Origin: Chloranthus sessilifolius | Lineage: Eukaryota; Streptophyta; Magnoliopsida; Chloranthales; Chloranthaceae | DNA length: 64,000 nucleotides | Direction: 5' to 3' | NCBI GenBank assembly: GCA_021018995.1 | Contig: JAJIZI010000027.1 | Span: 1 to 64,000 of the forward strand | Shown here: piece after piece, positions 33,315-44,110 of the stretch | Layout: the number at the start of each line of letters is the position of its first letter | Numbering within the stretch: position 1 is the stretch's first letter | The notes under the pieces: model-generated | Databases searched by the model: none | The model's input: only the letters and a program-made list of their open reading frames with translations | What the model was told of the DNA's origin: nothing | Made by a program: the position numbers and the translations under genes

Positions 33315-35699
33315 TGTAAAGACCCGTATTTTGAACCCGAGTTAGACTGACCCTGTGTGTGTATTCGGCTCGGCAACCGACGTCACCATTTGTTTTGGAT
33401 TTTTATCTAGATGTAATTGAGCGGGCAGATTTTTATTTAGAGCCCATTTGGACCCTCGTATAAAGTTGTGAACCGACCTTGTAGCCGAGCCTCAACACCG
33501 GACTTGAGTTTTAAAATTAGAAGTGTATAATACATAAGATGTGTGTGTATGTTTTACTTTGTGAGCAATCTTATTATAAGAAGGAATTGCATTCCCGTAT
33601 TATACTAGGTTTTGTTAAGAGAGGATAGTTACCCAACCGTGTGAAACTCCTTCTTCTCTCTTCTTCAATCATCGTAGGAGATCGGTTTAGAAAACCTCCT
33701 TCTCTAGAACCCTCTTTGTTGAAAACACTTAAACCTTAGAAAGAACTTGAATCAACCTTGGATTCATAGTTGGCTATTGGGAGAGGTTGAGATCATTGGG
33801 GGCGTGTTGGAGTTGTCTCTGTGAACTCGTGGGATCGAACGCGGCGCGAATCGTTGAGGAAACCCGTCGATTTTTATCATCGCTCGAGCAAGGTATCACC
33901 GAACTCCGACATTGCCTTAGTATTTTAGTCATAATGTTTTATTTCGAACTCTGATTAAGACAATTCTTTTTGCGTTGAAAAGCTAATAGAAAAATCTACA
34001 ACTTTCATGTTTTAACCAACTCATGAATCAATCGTCTTGATGGTCAAAAAAATATGAGAATGTTACGTTAAATCGCTCGAGCGAGCTATTATCATCGCTC
34101 GAGCGAGGTATCACCGAACTCCGATATTACCTTAGTATGTTTGTCATAACATTTTATTCCGAACTCCGATTAAGACGATTCTTTTTGCGTTGGAAAGATA
34201 ATAGAAAAATCTACAACTTTCATGTTTTGACCAACTCATGAATAAATCGTCTTAATGGTCAAAAAAATATGAGAATGTTACGTCAAATCGCTCGAGCGAG
34301 CTATTATCATCGCTCGAGCGAGGTATCACCGAACTCCGGCATTGCCTTAGTATTTTAGTCATAACTTTTTATCTAGAACTCCGATTGAGACGATTCTTTT
34401 TGCGTTAGAAAGCTAATATAAAAATCTATAACTTTCATGTTTTGACCAACACATAAATCAATCGTCTTGATAGTCAAAAATATATAAGAATATTACGTCA
34501 AATTCTAGGATTGGCGCAACTTGCCTGTTTTGACTTGTTTTTGAGGAAACGCTTAAATAGGTCTATATTATTAGTAATTAGAGTTTATCTTAATGCATGA
34601 ACGTATATTGTGATGTAGATTGAGGGCGAGAGGCCATCAATAGGACCTTGCTTGACTTCGCATACCTCTGAGTTGTAGGTAGGAGAATCTCATCTTTACA
34701 GTATTTTATTTTAATTCGCATGGATATTTTGAATTAAAATCTTTGAACTTGCATATGCCATTGAAATCACATCGAAATTGAAATTGATATGAATGACTAA
34801 AATCTAAATCTACGAATCTCAAACTGAATCGCTTAAGCTCAAGATTTGAAATCAAGAACTCGAACTATGTATAAGAGACTTCCATCCGATTATATTAGTA
34901 TCGTGATTTGTTTTATGATTGACCGAACGACCTCAAAATTCCTCAACAACTTCGCACAAGTTTCCCTCATTAATTAGGGGCTTGTTGCATCCTAAAAGGG
35001 TTCATGAACGATGGTAGGTAGGGGTTCATCGGCTATATTCCCGCTCTCGAGATATAGTTTACTCGGGAGGTATTTTAAGTTGAGATTAAGTCATGAATTA
35101 TTGAACTTGTATATGAAGTTAGAGAAACTAAGACATCAAACACCGTGACTGCTTCAAACTGCTACACATTTAGAAATAAATCTACATATGATTTCGCACC
35201 TAAATTCAATTTATTATCTGCTATATGTTTGAAGCTATATTCGATATTTGTTTTGAAACCATGTTAGTTAAAGTAAAATGCCGTAGATGTCTTTCTTCAT
35301 CGAGCTTGTTGGTTAGCTCACTCACTATACGTCATGTGTTCGTGTATTGACGTGGCTATTCGTGGTATCGTGATCGACTCGTCGAGGAAGAGCTTGAGGT
35401 TCCTCTTGAGGAGTTTTTCCCAAAGATAGAACTTATCGATTTTCTTATTTGTGGTGAGAGTTAGACTTGAATTTGTGGGCCCAGCTTTAGTTGAATACCA
35501 TAGTTTTATATTTGATGTTTACGATGATGGTCGGCCATCATCGGTAGTTCTTTACTTTTAATTGCTTCCGCATTTATTTTAGCTATGGATATTTATGCGC
35601 TTTACTCGATATGTGTCCTATTTGTCCGCTTATCGCTTATTCGATCGTTGCAACCGACCTTTCCTATACCTGGGGGATTGGAAAAGTCGGGTCGTCACA
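33315..35699. mobile_element. Solo LTR 2 (2.4 kb) nested in the MULE
   Basis: It begins TGTAAAGACCCG and ends GGGTCGTCACA, with AAAAA on both sides (33310-33314 and 35700-35704). The flanking poly-A makes the duplication less decisive. It splits the rightmost palindromic array of the MULE. It contains three 215-bp tandem units built around CGCTCGAGCG. Its right half is shared with the fragment at 10752-11963. There is no coding region. The Tekay-like chromovirus assignment is inference from the terminus style. Confidence 0.8.
33880..34510. repeat. 215-bp tandem repeat with CGCTCGAGCG palindromes
   Basis: Three copies. The palindrome-bearing starts are at 33881, 34096 and 34311, exactly 215 bp apart. 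Each unit has CATCGCTCGAGCGAGGTATC, then TTTTTGCGTTGGAAAGC-like and ACAACTTTCATGTTTTGACC segments, and a second CGCTCGAGCG near its end. The first copy has one decayed palindrome (CGCTCGAGCA). Confidence 0.92.
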
Positions 35700-35704
35700 A
35701 AAAA

Positions 35705-35830
35705 CCTCTTTTAAGATATCGCCTGATAACTTAAGATATCGGTCGATATCTTAAGTTATCGGTCGATATCTTAAGATATCGGTCGATAAATTAAGATATC
35801 GGTCGATAAATTAAGATAATGGACGATAAC
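35705..35830. repeat. MULE palindromic array 4, right part
   Basis: About six 20-bp units of ATATCGGTCGATATCTTAAG type. With 33212-33264 it formed one array before the solo LTR inserted. Confidence 0.85.
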
Positions 35831-36044
35831 ATATATATCTTGGACTACCTACAATGTTTTGAGAAATTGGGAAAACAATAACTTAAAAGATATTGTACTC
35901 GATATCTTACCTAGTCTGTTGTATTCTCTATGTTATACAACCTTTAGTGGAATCTCGAAATCGCTTTCAAAGAAAGATAAAAATTGTTAAAAAATGATAC
36001 AAAAATTCTAGATTCAATGCTTGCATAGAGAAGCATATATATAG

Positions 36045-36158
36045 ATATCTGACGTGCACGCGGCTAGGCTTGGAGCTGGCCATTTATGCAAGGATTGAAA
36101 CTATAAGGCCTTTTATGCAAATACGCAAAACATATAGGGCCGAAAGTGCAAATTTCCC
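36045..36158 (-). repeat. MULE right terminal inverted repeat
   Basis: Complement begins GGGAAATTTGCACTTTCGGC and matches 25748-25866. Together with the 9-bp flanking duplication it fixes the element boundary. Confidence 0.9.
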
Positions 36159-36424
36159 TATATACTATTATGAACTAATAATAATATTGATATTAGTGTT
36201 AGTATCAATATTTTTTATTATTATCATTGTTATTGTTTTTGTCGTTCTTTTTTATCTTAGGTGGTAAATATGTTGCCAAGGTGCCAATTGTGGTGGGGGT
36301 CGGCCAATTTTTTTTTAATGATTTTTCTTTCATATTAAAATAATTTTTTACCAATAAAAAATTTATTTTATTTTATTTGAGTAAAGAGATTAATTGAAAA
36401 GAAGAAAGAATAGTATTAGGAACA

Positions 36425-36809
36425 AAATGGACCACCCAAGCTCAGTGACTCTCTACCACTCCCTCTATTGCCAATTCCTCATGGCACCCAGGGGATCGTG
36501 GCTGCCACGTGGGAAGACGCGTTTATACCCCGGGGATGCGCTTGAACGTGAATGATTCATGTGTTGAACCACTTGGCAGCCCCTCAGGGGATCGAGTCCC
36601 ACGCCAACGTCCCCATTTAAAAAAATCAGATGTATAGCCGCCGTCGAAAATATTGTCAAAGGTGCAAAACTTCAATGCCAACTTTGACCATGTTTTGGAA
36701 GGAGTAAAAAGTCCCAAAACTATCTTATTACAAGGTCACATGCCACAGGGCAACTGATCTTGGGTTCAAACACATGGATCCATCATGCATTCAACCCATG
36801 GTCCCTTTT

Positions 36810-36843
<34 letters not shown>

Positions 36844-36855
36844 GATGTATATCTA

Positions 36856-36912
<57 letters not shown>
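36425..36912. mobile_element. (TA)n-linked MITE copy 1
   Basis: Non-coding unit containing CCAACTTTGACCATGTTTTG then GAAGGAGTAAAAAGTCC. It ends in a (CA)n(TA)n tract (36810-36842 and 36859-36909). Related copies at 37313-37710 and 39360-39736 share the same word (AACTTTGACCACATATTTG, AACTTTGATCACATTTTTAA) and also end in (TA)n. The left edge is uncertain. Confidence 0.45.
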
Positions 36913-37310
36913 AAAGGTGAAGGTACTCCAGCTGGAATACCCTTACCGTACTCCAATATCCTGAGGGAGGGCAACATGGCCTCCCTAATATTCGAGCTTC
37001 AACAGCCTGTATAGATCAAATTTTAAAAATACGAATTTAAAATTGAGTTTTAAAATTAAAAGTCAAATTTTGACTGATTCAAGGATCTAGATTTTACAAC
37101 TCAAAACAAATGGAGATGATGTTTTAGATTTTTCATTTTTAGATTTTTCATTTTCGTAGATGATCTAGCTTAGATTTTCATTTTCGTAGATGATCTAAAC
37201 AATACCTTGCTCCATGTGGCACCCAAAATATGTTTGAAATGGACCTCCATGTGGATGTTGCAAGACGCGGTGAGGGTACTCCACCCAGAGTACCTTCCTC
37301 CTATATATAT
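36913..37310. mobile_element. MITE flanked by (TA)n on both sides
   Basis: Ends are inverted: TATATATATAGGGAAAGGTG with GGTACTCC on the left, and the complement of GGAGTACC/CCTTCCTCCTATATATATA at the right (about 37262-37310). The interior is AT-rich with repeats of TTAGATTTTTCATTTTCGTA near 37135-37190. Insertion into or next to (TA)n resembles MITEs that target TA microsatellites. Confidence 0.55.
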
Positions 37311-37312
37311 AG

Positions 37313-37637
37313 GATAGCGAAACGCTACATTAACCATGTAGCATTCAACGCTACCTTAGTATCATTTGGGTGTCGTGTGGCACCTAATCCAAAGATTGGA
37401 TGCTGAGGCAACATGCACACAGTCGACCACGTCCAAAACGAGAATAAAAAATGATACCCTCCATCCAAAATGTGGTCAAAGTTGGAAAAAATTGAATGTA
37501 CTAGGTTAATGGAGGTGGAGGCTAAACTTTGACCACATATTTGAAGGGCAAAAAACAGTAAAAATAAATTTTCTTTTTAGAACCACATGCCTAGTGTAGT
37601 GTTCAAATGATACACTTGAAGTGTAGGGACCCCTTAA

Positions 37638-37710
<73 letters not shown>
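37313..37710. mobile_element. (TA)n-linked MITE copy 2
   Basis: Starts after the short TATATATA at about 37305 and ends in a (TA)n tract (37640-37710). Contains AACTTTGACCACATATTTG, then AAGGGCAAAAAACAG, as in copies 1 and 3. No coding region. Confidence 0.5.
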
Positions 37711-37711
<1 letters not shown>

Positions 37712-39360
37712 TTATTGAGGTCTAAGGTTTGGTCCTACAACTTTTCAGTTTGGACTAAAATATCTTTATTATATATCATATTTGTCATTTTTTTTCTACA
37801 ATAAGCTGATGTCATTGATACATTTTAGAGGGCATTTTAGGATATAAGAAATTTCAAAGTCTAGCTCCACCTACTTGCCCTTATTAGAAATGAGTTTCAA
37901 GCTAAATCCTTTTATTTTGTACTGCCTTTTATGTTTATGTAGGGATAAAAAGGTAATGGAGTGCAACATGATTTAGGGTAGGCTATTTCACTGTGCACAG
38001 TACACTGTACGGATGGTTGAATCAAGTTGGTTTGTGTCATACTGTCATTGTGTGTTGCCTCAAATGACAAGAATGCATGGCTTTTCTTACACCCAATTTT
38101 TGAGCATTAAATGAGTAGCATGCCATCTAAAATACAATAAAATAAAGAATGAAAATTCTTTTAAACATCTTCATTGAAAAAAAAAACTATTTTAAACTTG
38201 CTTCCTTAGCAAGCAAGCTCAAAAAAACCGCTGCGATTAATTATAATACAATGGGTAGCGTTATTTGCAGCAGTTTGGTGACAAGAATGCATGTTTTCTA
38301 TATAGACAACCGCCCCTATACTAGCTTTTTGTATCATACGGTGGGATTTTATTTTATTTTTTTACTAGGATTTCATTAAAAAGAAAAAAAAAGTACATGC
38401 AGTGGGATATGGTTGTACACAATATCTAAGGAGGCATGGATTTCTATGATTAATATAGATGTAATGTGACAATCTTTCTAAAGTAGCCATGAGTTTTGTT
38501 TCACATGGATATGTGTTGTTTTTCATAGGCTATAGGGTATACCCTGTTTCACAAATGTGAAACATTTTCTGGTACATGGCTATTCTTGTGTCTTCTCACA
38601 TGGTTCAGAAAGATGTAAGATCAACAAAAGAATACTTCACTTTGCGGAAAAAAAATGTGGTAGCCATCTTATGCTACATCAAACAAGGAGAGTATGAATT
38701 CAAAACTCTTTAATCTTGTATCTGTTTTTTTTTAGGATCGTCGTCTTCTTCCTTTTCCTTGGTCTATTTTCCAATCTTATTTTTGGGGTTTCTTATTTAT
38801 TTTCGTGAACATGCAGATAGAAACACCCGTAATCACGAATCACAAGCTGTTGAATGGGACATCGATGAAAATCATGCGGTCGCATTAGGGTCCAAACACA
38901 AGAAAGAGCAAGATTGGAAATTTATTTGTAACTGTGAAATAGTATTATGATTTATAAATATATAAAAAATTCTTCTTTATTCAATATATCTCGTATTTTG
39001 TGAATTTTTCAGTTATATATGTGATCTGATCATTAGTTTTTAGTAGCAGAAGAATATCAATGAATTGGTTCGTACTATGAAGCATCAAAAAATATTTTTG
39101 AGTTAAAAGTTTGGATAGTTTTATTTTGCAAGGTCAATATGTCCGTGGATGGGAAGAACAAGGGGATGGTATTGATTTATCGAGTTAAAGACCGAGGAAT
39201 TTATAAATGGAGCTATGGAGAACCTTAATGTCTCCATCATTGAATGCAAGTTAGTGTATGTGATTGGTATGCTGTTTATATGTGGCAGAGGGGAGAATGC
39301 GCCCAGGTGCACAGGGTGGCCCTTGCCCCTGATCGCCAGATTACATGCCACGTAGCGTGA
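37711..39360. other. Non-coding interval, nothing identified
   Basis: AT-rich with scattered repeats. A short plus-strand frame at 38759-38950 and a minus-strand frame at 39121-39351 show no recognisable family features. A TATA-like CACATATAAACAGC on the minus strand near 39270 is suggestive, but no downstream gene was found. Confidence 0.4.
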
Positions 39361-39655
39361 TCAACCCAAAACAAACCCCGTTAATACATGCCAGTAAATA
39401 ATTACGTTTTTACTTTTCTACCCTCCATTTGATGGGTTAAAGATAAGGTAACGCCCCAAAACCTTGGTGTATTGATTTTCACCAACTTTGATCACATTTT
39501 TAATGGTGGAAAAGTCATAAAAACAATTTTTTTTTAATGGGATCTAATCGACCTTGCTTAAGTTGTCGAGCACTTGATCCTTGCGATGGATGTCACATGA
39601 TGGCCACCTAATGGTGGCCGTAAGGATATCTCTCGCACCTGCATCCACAACCACG

Positions 39656-39736
<81 letters not shown>
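39360..39736. mobile_element. (TA)n-linked MITE copy 3
   Basis: Contains CCAACTTTGATCACATTTTT then GGTGGAAAAGTCATAAAAAC. It ends in a (TA)n tract of nearly 80 bp (39658-39736). Same arrangement as copies 1 and 2, with the TA tract at the same end. Confidence 0.45.
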
Positions 39737-39740
<4 letters not shown>

Positions 39741-41265
39741 CTTTATTCAAGATTTATTTTCTAATTTTCTTTTTTATGTTTTGGTATGGGTAATATGTAT
39801 GTCCTTAAGTGAAGGAAATATGACAAGGAGTTTTTTGTGAAAATGGTGGACGTTCCCAAAGATTTAACACCATTCATCTTGGGGAGCAAAGGTATTAGAC
39901 GTACTAAATTTGTACTACATTTTTTATTCCTCCAAAAAAAGTGAAACAAGTTAGTGCATCTATCTCTGTTCAATCCATAGAGGTTCTTTTAGATTTGTGT
40001 ATACATCTCACTGGCATCCTTGAATGTGTTTGATTTGTTTGTTTTTGATATTTATGTTATACTCACCAGTCTTTGATTTCTTCGAGAATATTTCTTTGAT
40101 TGGGAATTAGAATATCTTAAAATTATTTTTGTTATGTGGTTATAATTCTATAGATATTGTTATCTGGATGCACCATAAAACGTTAAGCAATTGTACTTGC
40201 TTCATTTTAAATGTTGGATCTTTGAGCAACCTATTTCAATATGAGGGTTCAAGAGCATTTAGTAGTCCAACATACGGATGCGGTTCCCAATGGTATGGGA
40301 AAGAAATCTATTAAAAGTTCATGAGTGCGAAAGGGCTGGATTAAATGTCACCGCTCACCCGTGTTTGTGATTTGTCAAAGTTTGAACTTTGTAGCTCTCA
40401 GCTATAACTATGAAATAATATATCTTTATAAATGGTATGTAAATTAATTTTTTAAGTACAAAAGGTTCTTGTTGCATAATGTAAATATTTTGAAGAGAGG
40501 GTACATTCTTTTATATGTGATTTGCAAAAGATCCACACAGTTTTTTGTCTCCCTATGCTGGTGGGAATATAGCCTTTTGGTTGAATTTTTTTTATTTTTA
40601 TTTATTTATTTTTAAAACGATTTTTTCTTTTTAGTTAAGAGTATACTAATGCGCATTTAACAGATTGGTACAAGAAGTGATCTCCCGTACACCTTCTATT
40701 ATGAGTTTGGGTGACAGTTCCTTTTAAAGTAGTCTATTATATTGCATAGCCTAAAAGTTTTATAGAACTATCCATTTCGTTGACAATAATTGGGGGAATC
40801 CTTTCACTCTTCATACTGTCAATAAATGGGTGAGGCCTCCATGAAAAGTAAAAGACATGTTTGACCAAATCAGAAATATTTATGCACTGCGTCTGTCTCC
40901 GTTTATCATATTCCCCAAACTGGTAGGCTAAGATGAGATGTGGGCTCGATAGTCACTCTACCTAGCTAGGAGTTGGATGCATTCTTTTAAGGAGTTTGTC
41001 TTTGATGGCTGGTCTATATCATGGGCAGGAAAGTGGTCCACCTATCCATCCGACCATGTAATATGTGCATAAATTTTTCGGTGTATGAGAGTCCGTGCAT
41101 GTCACCAAGTCACTCGGATGGATGTCCCAGTTTCCCACCCATGATAGTTGAATCACCCATCGTAGACGAACTCCTTTTAAGTATGAAATTGTAATTCAAA
41201 ATATTAGAAGGCCCAAATTTTAGCCTATGTTATATGTACTGCAAGTGACTGCATTTTAATGGACC
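39737..41265. other. Non-coding interval, nothing identified
   Basis: AT-rich sequence with no long frame, no recognisable domain and no terminal repeat pair that I could see. Confidence 0.4.
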
Positions 41266-41269
41266 ACAA

Positions 41270-41420
41270 GCATAGCACGCGTTATTTAAATCCGTAGACC
41301 GATAGATAGGATTCCCATGATCTCAAGATCTATTTTGTGGAAGATTGAGACCAAAGATGATCTCTATCATCTGATTCAAAGCAGTCAACAAATTTTCTTT
41401 TATGTAAGTGAGGAGGCTTT
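41270..41420. mobile_element. Foldback MITE copy D, partial
   Basis: CCCATGATCTCAAGATCTATTTTGTGGAAGATTGAGA-type order, followed by GATCTCTATCATCTGATTC, matches the right arms of copies B, C and E (compare 1530-1610 and 61488-61530). Only one arm is evident. Confidence 0.5.
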
Positions 41421-41573
41421 AACATAAAGTGGTGTGATAGTAACACCAGCCTTTTATATCGGTAAAAATGACATAATTACATCATTGTGAAGAACTCATG
41501 GGATCCAAATGAACTCTTAGAGATAGCCTTTGGGTGTAATTTGCTCACGTGCATCACACGTGCTTTTAACTAG

Positions 41574-41735
41574 TATATATATATCCTCCCACTTGAGTCA
41601 TGGAACATAACCCTATGACTCGAGCTATTATTGGCTGTACGTCACATTAGTTGACTTTTAAAGCCAGCAAATGTGACATGCTGCCAATAGGAGCTCGAGT
41701 AATGGGCTTATGTCCCATGATTCGAGTTAGGAGAT

Positions 41736-41742
<7 letters not shown>
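41574..41742. mobile_element. Compact foldback MITE between TA tracts
   Basis: The left arm 41583-41649 and the right arm 41667-41738 are inverted copies. GAGTCATGGAACATAACCC pairs with GGGCTTATGTCCCATGATTC, ACTCGAGCTATTATTGGC with GCCAATAGGAGCTCGAGT, and CGTCACATT with AATGTGACATG. The loop is about 18 bp. Flanked by TATATATA on the left and (TA)n(TG)n (41738-41818) on the right. A transcript would fold into a long hairpin. Confidence 0.75.

Positions 41743-41818
<76 letters not shown>
41738..41818. repeat. Compound (TA)n(TG)n microsatellite
   Basis: About 45 bp of TA repeats followed by about 36 bp of TG repeats. Confidence 0.95.
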
Positions 41819-41819
<1 letters not shown>

Positions 41820-42579
41820 ATAGCAAAAGGCTTCTCATCTCCTCTTATACAAAATATTTTGTATATGCAAAACTTCCACACACTTCTTTTCCGGGTTGTA
41901 AACTTATTGTTGATTTCTTTTCTTTTGATAATTTAGATGGGCATTAGTTTTATTTGGGTTCTCCTGTTTGCTTTATGAAGTGCTTGGGATGGAGTCGCTA
42001 AATTATGGAGCATGCCTCAAGTTAGGAAGGTTGCCATCTTAAAAGGTCACACGGAGCGTGCAACAGATGTGGCATTTTCTCCTGTGGACAATCATTTAGC
42101 AACAGATTCACGACGGATCGCAAAACTACTAATGCGAAGGTTCTCTTCTAAAATCATTTGAGGCCATTTGGATTTGGATCTTGCTCGCATTGCATTTCAC
42201 CCATCCGAAACTACTTGGGTCGCTAGCTTTGACAAGACATGGAGATTATTGGATACGGGTCGAGTTGCTCCTTCAAGAAGGCCACAGTAGAAGCATTTAC
42301 GGTATCTGTTTTCACCGTGATGGATCTTTCGCAGCATCGTGTGGGCTAAGCCACTACCTTTGTCATTCTAAGAAGAAATGGGAAGGTGCCTGCCTCTTCC
42401 CCACAATAAGCAGGCGTCTATTTGTGGATTTTATCAAAAGAATCTGATTGAACCATTTCCTGAATGCATAAAGATGTTATGGAACAAATCCCTTTTCTAT
42501 TGGTGATAAATATAGTTCCTAATTTTTTTACTTCTGTAATTTTTGAGTGTGAAGTTCTTTCATCTCGGCTCTTATTTAG

Positions 42580-42777
42580 GTTCTTGGAATCAGTTTCTCT
42601 CCTAATGGCTATCATTTTGCCACTGGCAGTGAAGATAATACATGCCGTATCTGGGATTTCAGAAAGAAGAGATCTTTGTACATAATACATGCTCATTCCC
42701 ACCTTATTTCACAAGTCAAATATGAACCCCAGAATGTTTATTTTCTGACAACCGCTTCATATGATACTACCGCTAAG
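42580..42777 (+). pseudogene. PRP4: PRP4-like exon, intact frame
   Basis: In-frame exon from the acceptor TTATTTAG (ending 42579) to AAG|GTATTA (donor at 42778). It encodes most of two WD repeats with typical GH/WD-like spacing (ATGSEDNTCRIWDF). No stop or frameshift within the exon, unlike the upstream piece. Confidence 0.8.
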
Positions 42778-42868
42778 GTATTATTCTGCCAGAATATCAG
42801 ATCCCACTCAAAAAGAAAAGTGGACAAAATGGAAAAATCAATAACATTAAATGGATTTTGTTCTATGT

Positions 42869-43153
42869 TGTAGGATAAGTGGTAAATGTGGGTAGTTACT
42901 AAGATTGTGGGTATAATTGTGAGTAAGTGCTAAATGTGAGTAGTTACTAAGATTGTGGGTATAGTAGTGGGTAAGTGTTAAATGTGGGTAGTTACTAAGA
43001 TTGTGAGTAGAATAGTGGGTAAGTGCTAAGTGTATGGTAGTTATGTTTAAGTCTATATAAGGATCATCTTGTATGTGTTTTATGCAAGTGAATTGAATAG
43101 AAAGAAAGTTTGCTTCTTCATTTATTTAGTTTCTCTTTTCTCTCCTTCTATCA
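42869..43153 (+). repeat. Copia element 2, 5' LTR
   Basis: 285 bp with three internal direct repeats of about 50 bp (GTAAATGTGGGTAGTTACTA-type) in the upstream half, followed by a TATATAAGG promoter box (43056-43064), the probable transcription start region. Confidence 0.93.
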
Positions 43154-43170
43154 GTGATATCAGAGCCAAG
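43154..43170 (+). other. Primer-binding site of copia element 2
   Basis: GTGATATCAGAGCCAAG, close to TGGTATCAGAGC, directly after the 5' LTR. Confidence 0.75.
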
Positions 43171-43202
43171 TTTGAGTTTTGAGGAGAGAAAAAGTGAAAT
43201 TG

Positions 43203-44110
43203 ATGGCTTCTGAAAGTTTTGTACAACCAGCCGTTCCACGCTTTGATGGTCACTATGACCATTGGAGCATGCTCATGGAGAACTTCTTGAGGTCCAAAGA
43301 ATATTGGACGGTTGTTGTCTCTGGAGTAGCAGAACCAGCAGAAAGTGTTGTGCTGACAGATGTGCAAAAGACAGAGCTCGAAGGGCTGAAGTTAAAAGAT
43401 CTTAAAGAAAAGAATTATCTCTTCCAAGCAATTGATCGTTCAATCTTGGAAACCATTCTTTGCAAAGACACGACTAAGCATATTTGGGACTCCATGAAGA
43501 AGAAGTACCAAGGTACGGCGAGAGCTAAGAGGCAACAGCTTCAAACACTTCGTTCGGAGTTCGAAATACTTCGAATGAAGTCAGGTGAATCAGTTACAAA
43601 CTATTTTTCAAGAACGATGACAATCGTTAACAAGATGCGGATCCATGGCGACAAGACAGAGGATGTTCTCATTGTTGAGAAGATTCTTCGATCCTTGACA
43701 CCAAAATTTAATTTTGTTGTCTGTGCTATAGAAGAAGCTAATGATGTTGGTTTACTATCAATTGATGAATTACAAAGTTCTTTGTTGGTTCATAAGCAAA
43801 AACTTAATCAGACGGAAAAAGAAGAACAAGCATTGAAGGCCTTTTCAGAAAATCACTCTACTCCTAGTAGAGCTGATAGAGGACGAGGAAGAGGCAGAGG
43901 TCGAGGTAGAGGAGGCAGATACAACAATGATCGTGGGAGCCAACAATAAAATCATTATCATCAAGAAAGTCAATTTCAAGGAAGAGGCAGAGGACGTGGA
44001 GGCCACTACTCAACAACTTATAGATCAAAGTCAGCAGACAAGTCAAATGTTGAATGTTTCAGATGTCACAGGTATGGCCATTATAAATCAGAATGTCAAA
44101 TTGATTTGAA
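43203..44110 (+). pseudogene. Copia element 2 gag
   Basis: Start chosen at ATG 43203 (MASESFVQPAVPRFDGHYDH), the usual copia gag start; an upstream in-frame ATG at 43179 adds eight residues. Conserved UBN2-type gag follows: WSMLMENFLRSKEYW, IWDSMKKKYQGTARAKRQQL, VTNYFSRTMTIVNKMRIHGD, LRSLTPKFNFVVCAIEE. An RG-rich stretch (RGRGRGRGRGGRYNND) ends the first frame with a stop at 43947. The zinc knuckle (CFRCHRYGHYKSEC, near 44057) is in another frame, so one frameshift separates it from the gag body. Gag packages element RNA into virus-like particles. Confidence 0.88.

Larger units (their letters stand above)
25748..36158. mobile_element. Mutator-like element (MULE) with Ulp1-like gene, 10.4 kb
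   Basis: Terminal inverted repeats of about 105 bp begin GGGAAATTTGCACTTTCGGC at 25748 and, as complement, at 36158. They stay alignable to CAGC(A/T)CCA(C/A)GCCTAGCCG. Flanks are TATATATTA (25739-25747) and TATATACTA (36159-36167): a 9-bp duplication with one mismatch, the hallmark of MULEs. Cargo: a Ulp1-like protease gene on + (26438-29608) and a MURA transposase pseudogene on - (30606-33074), convergent. This layout matches the class of plant MULEs known to carry Ulp1-like genes (Kaonashi type). Five arrays of a 20-bp palindromic repeat are spread through it. A younger solo LTR (33315-35699) splits the rightmost array. Confidence 0.92.

Noticed and set aside
36760..37014. Reading frames over (TA)n tracts (also at 37607-37804, 39581-39793, 41651-41947, 60478-60909)
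   Set aside because: They translate simple repeats into Tyr-Ile runs and have no family features.
38759..38950. 63-codon frame with a hydrophobic start
   Set aside because: No family features, no neighbouring exon and no conserved composition; too short to support.
41978..42350. Processed (retro-copied) PRP4 pseudogene
   Set aside because: Introns with GT-AG borders remain at 42778 and 50117, so it is not an mRNA copy.
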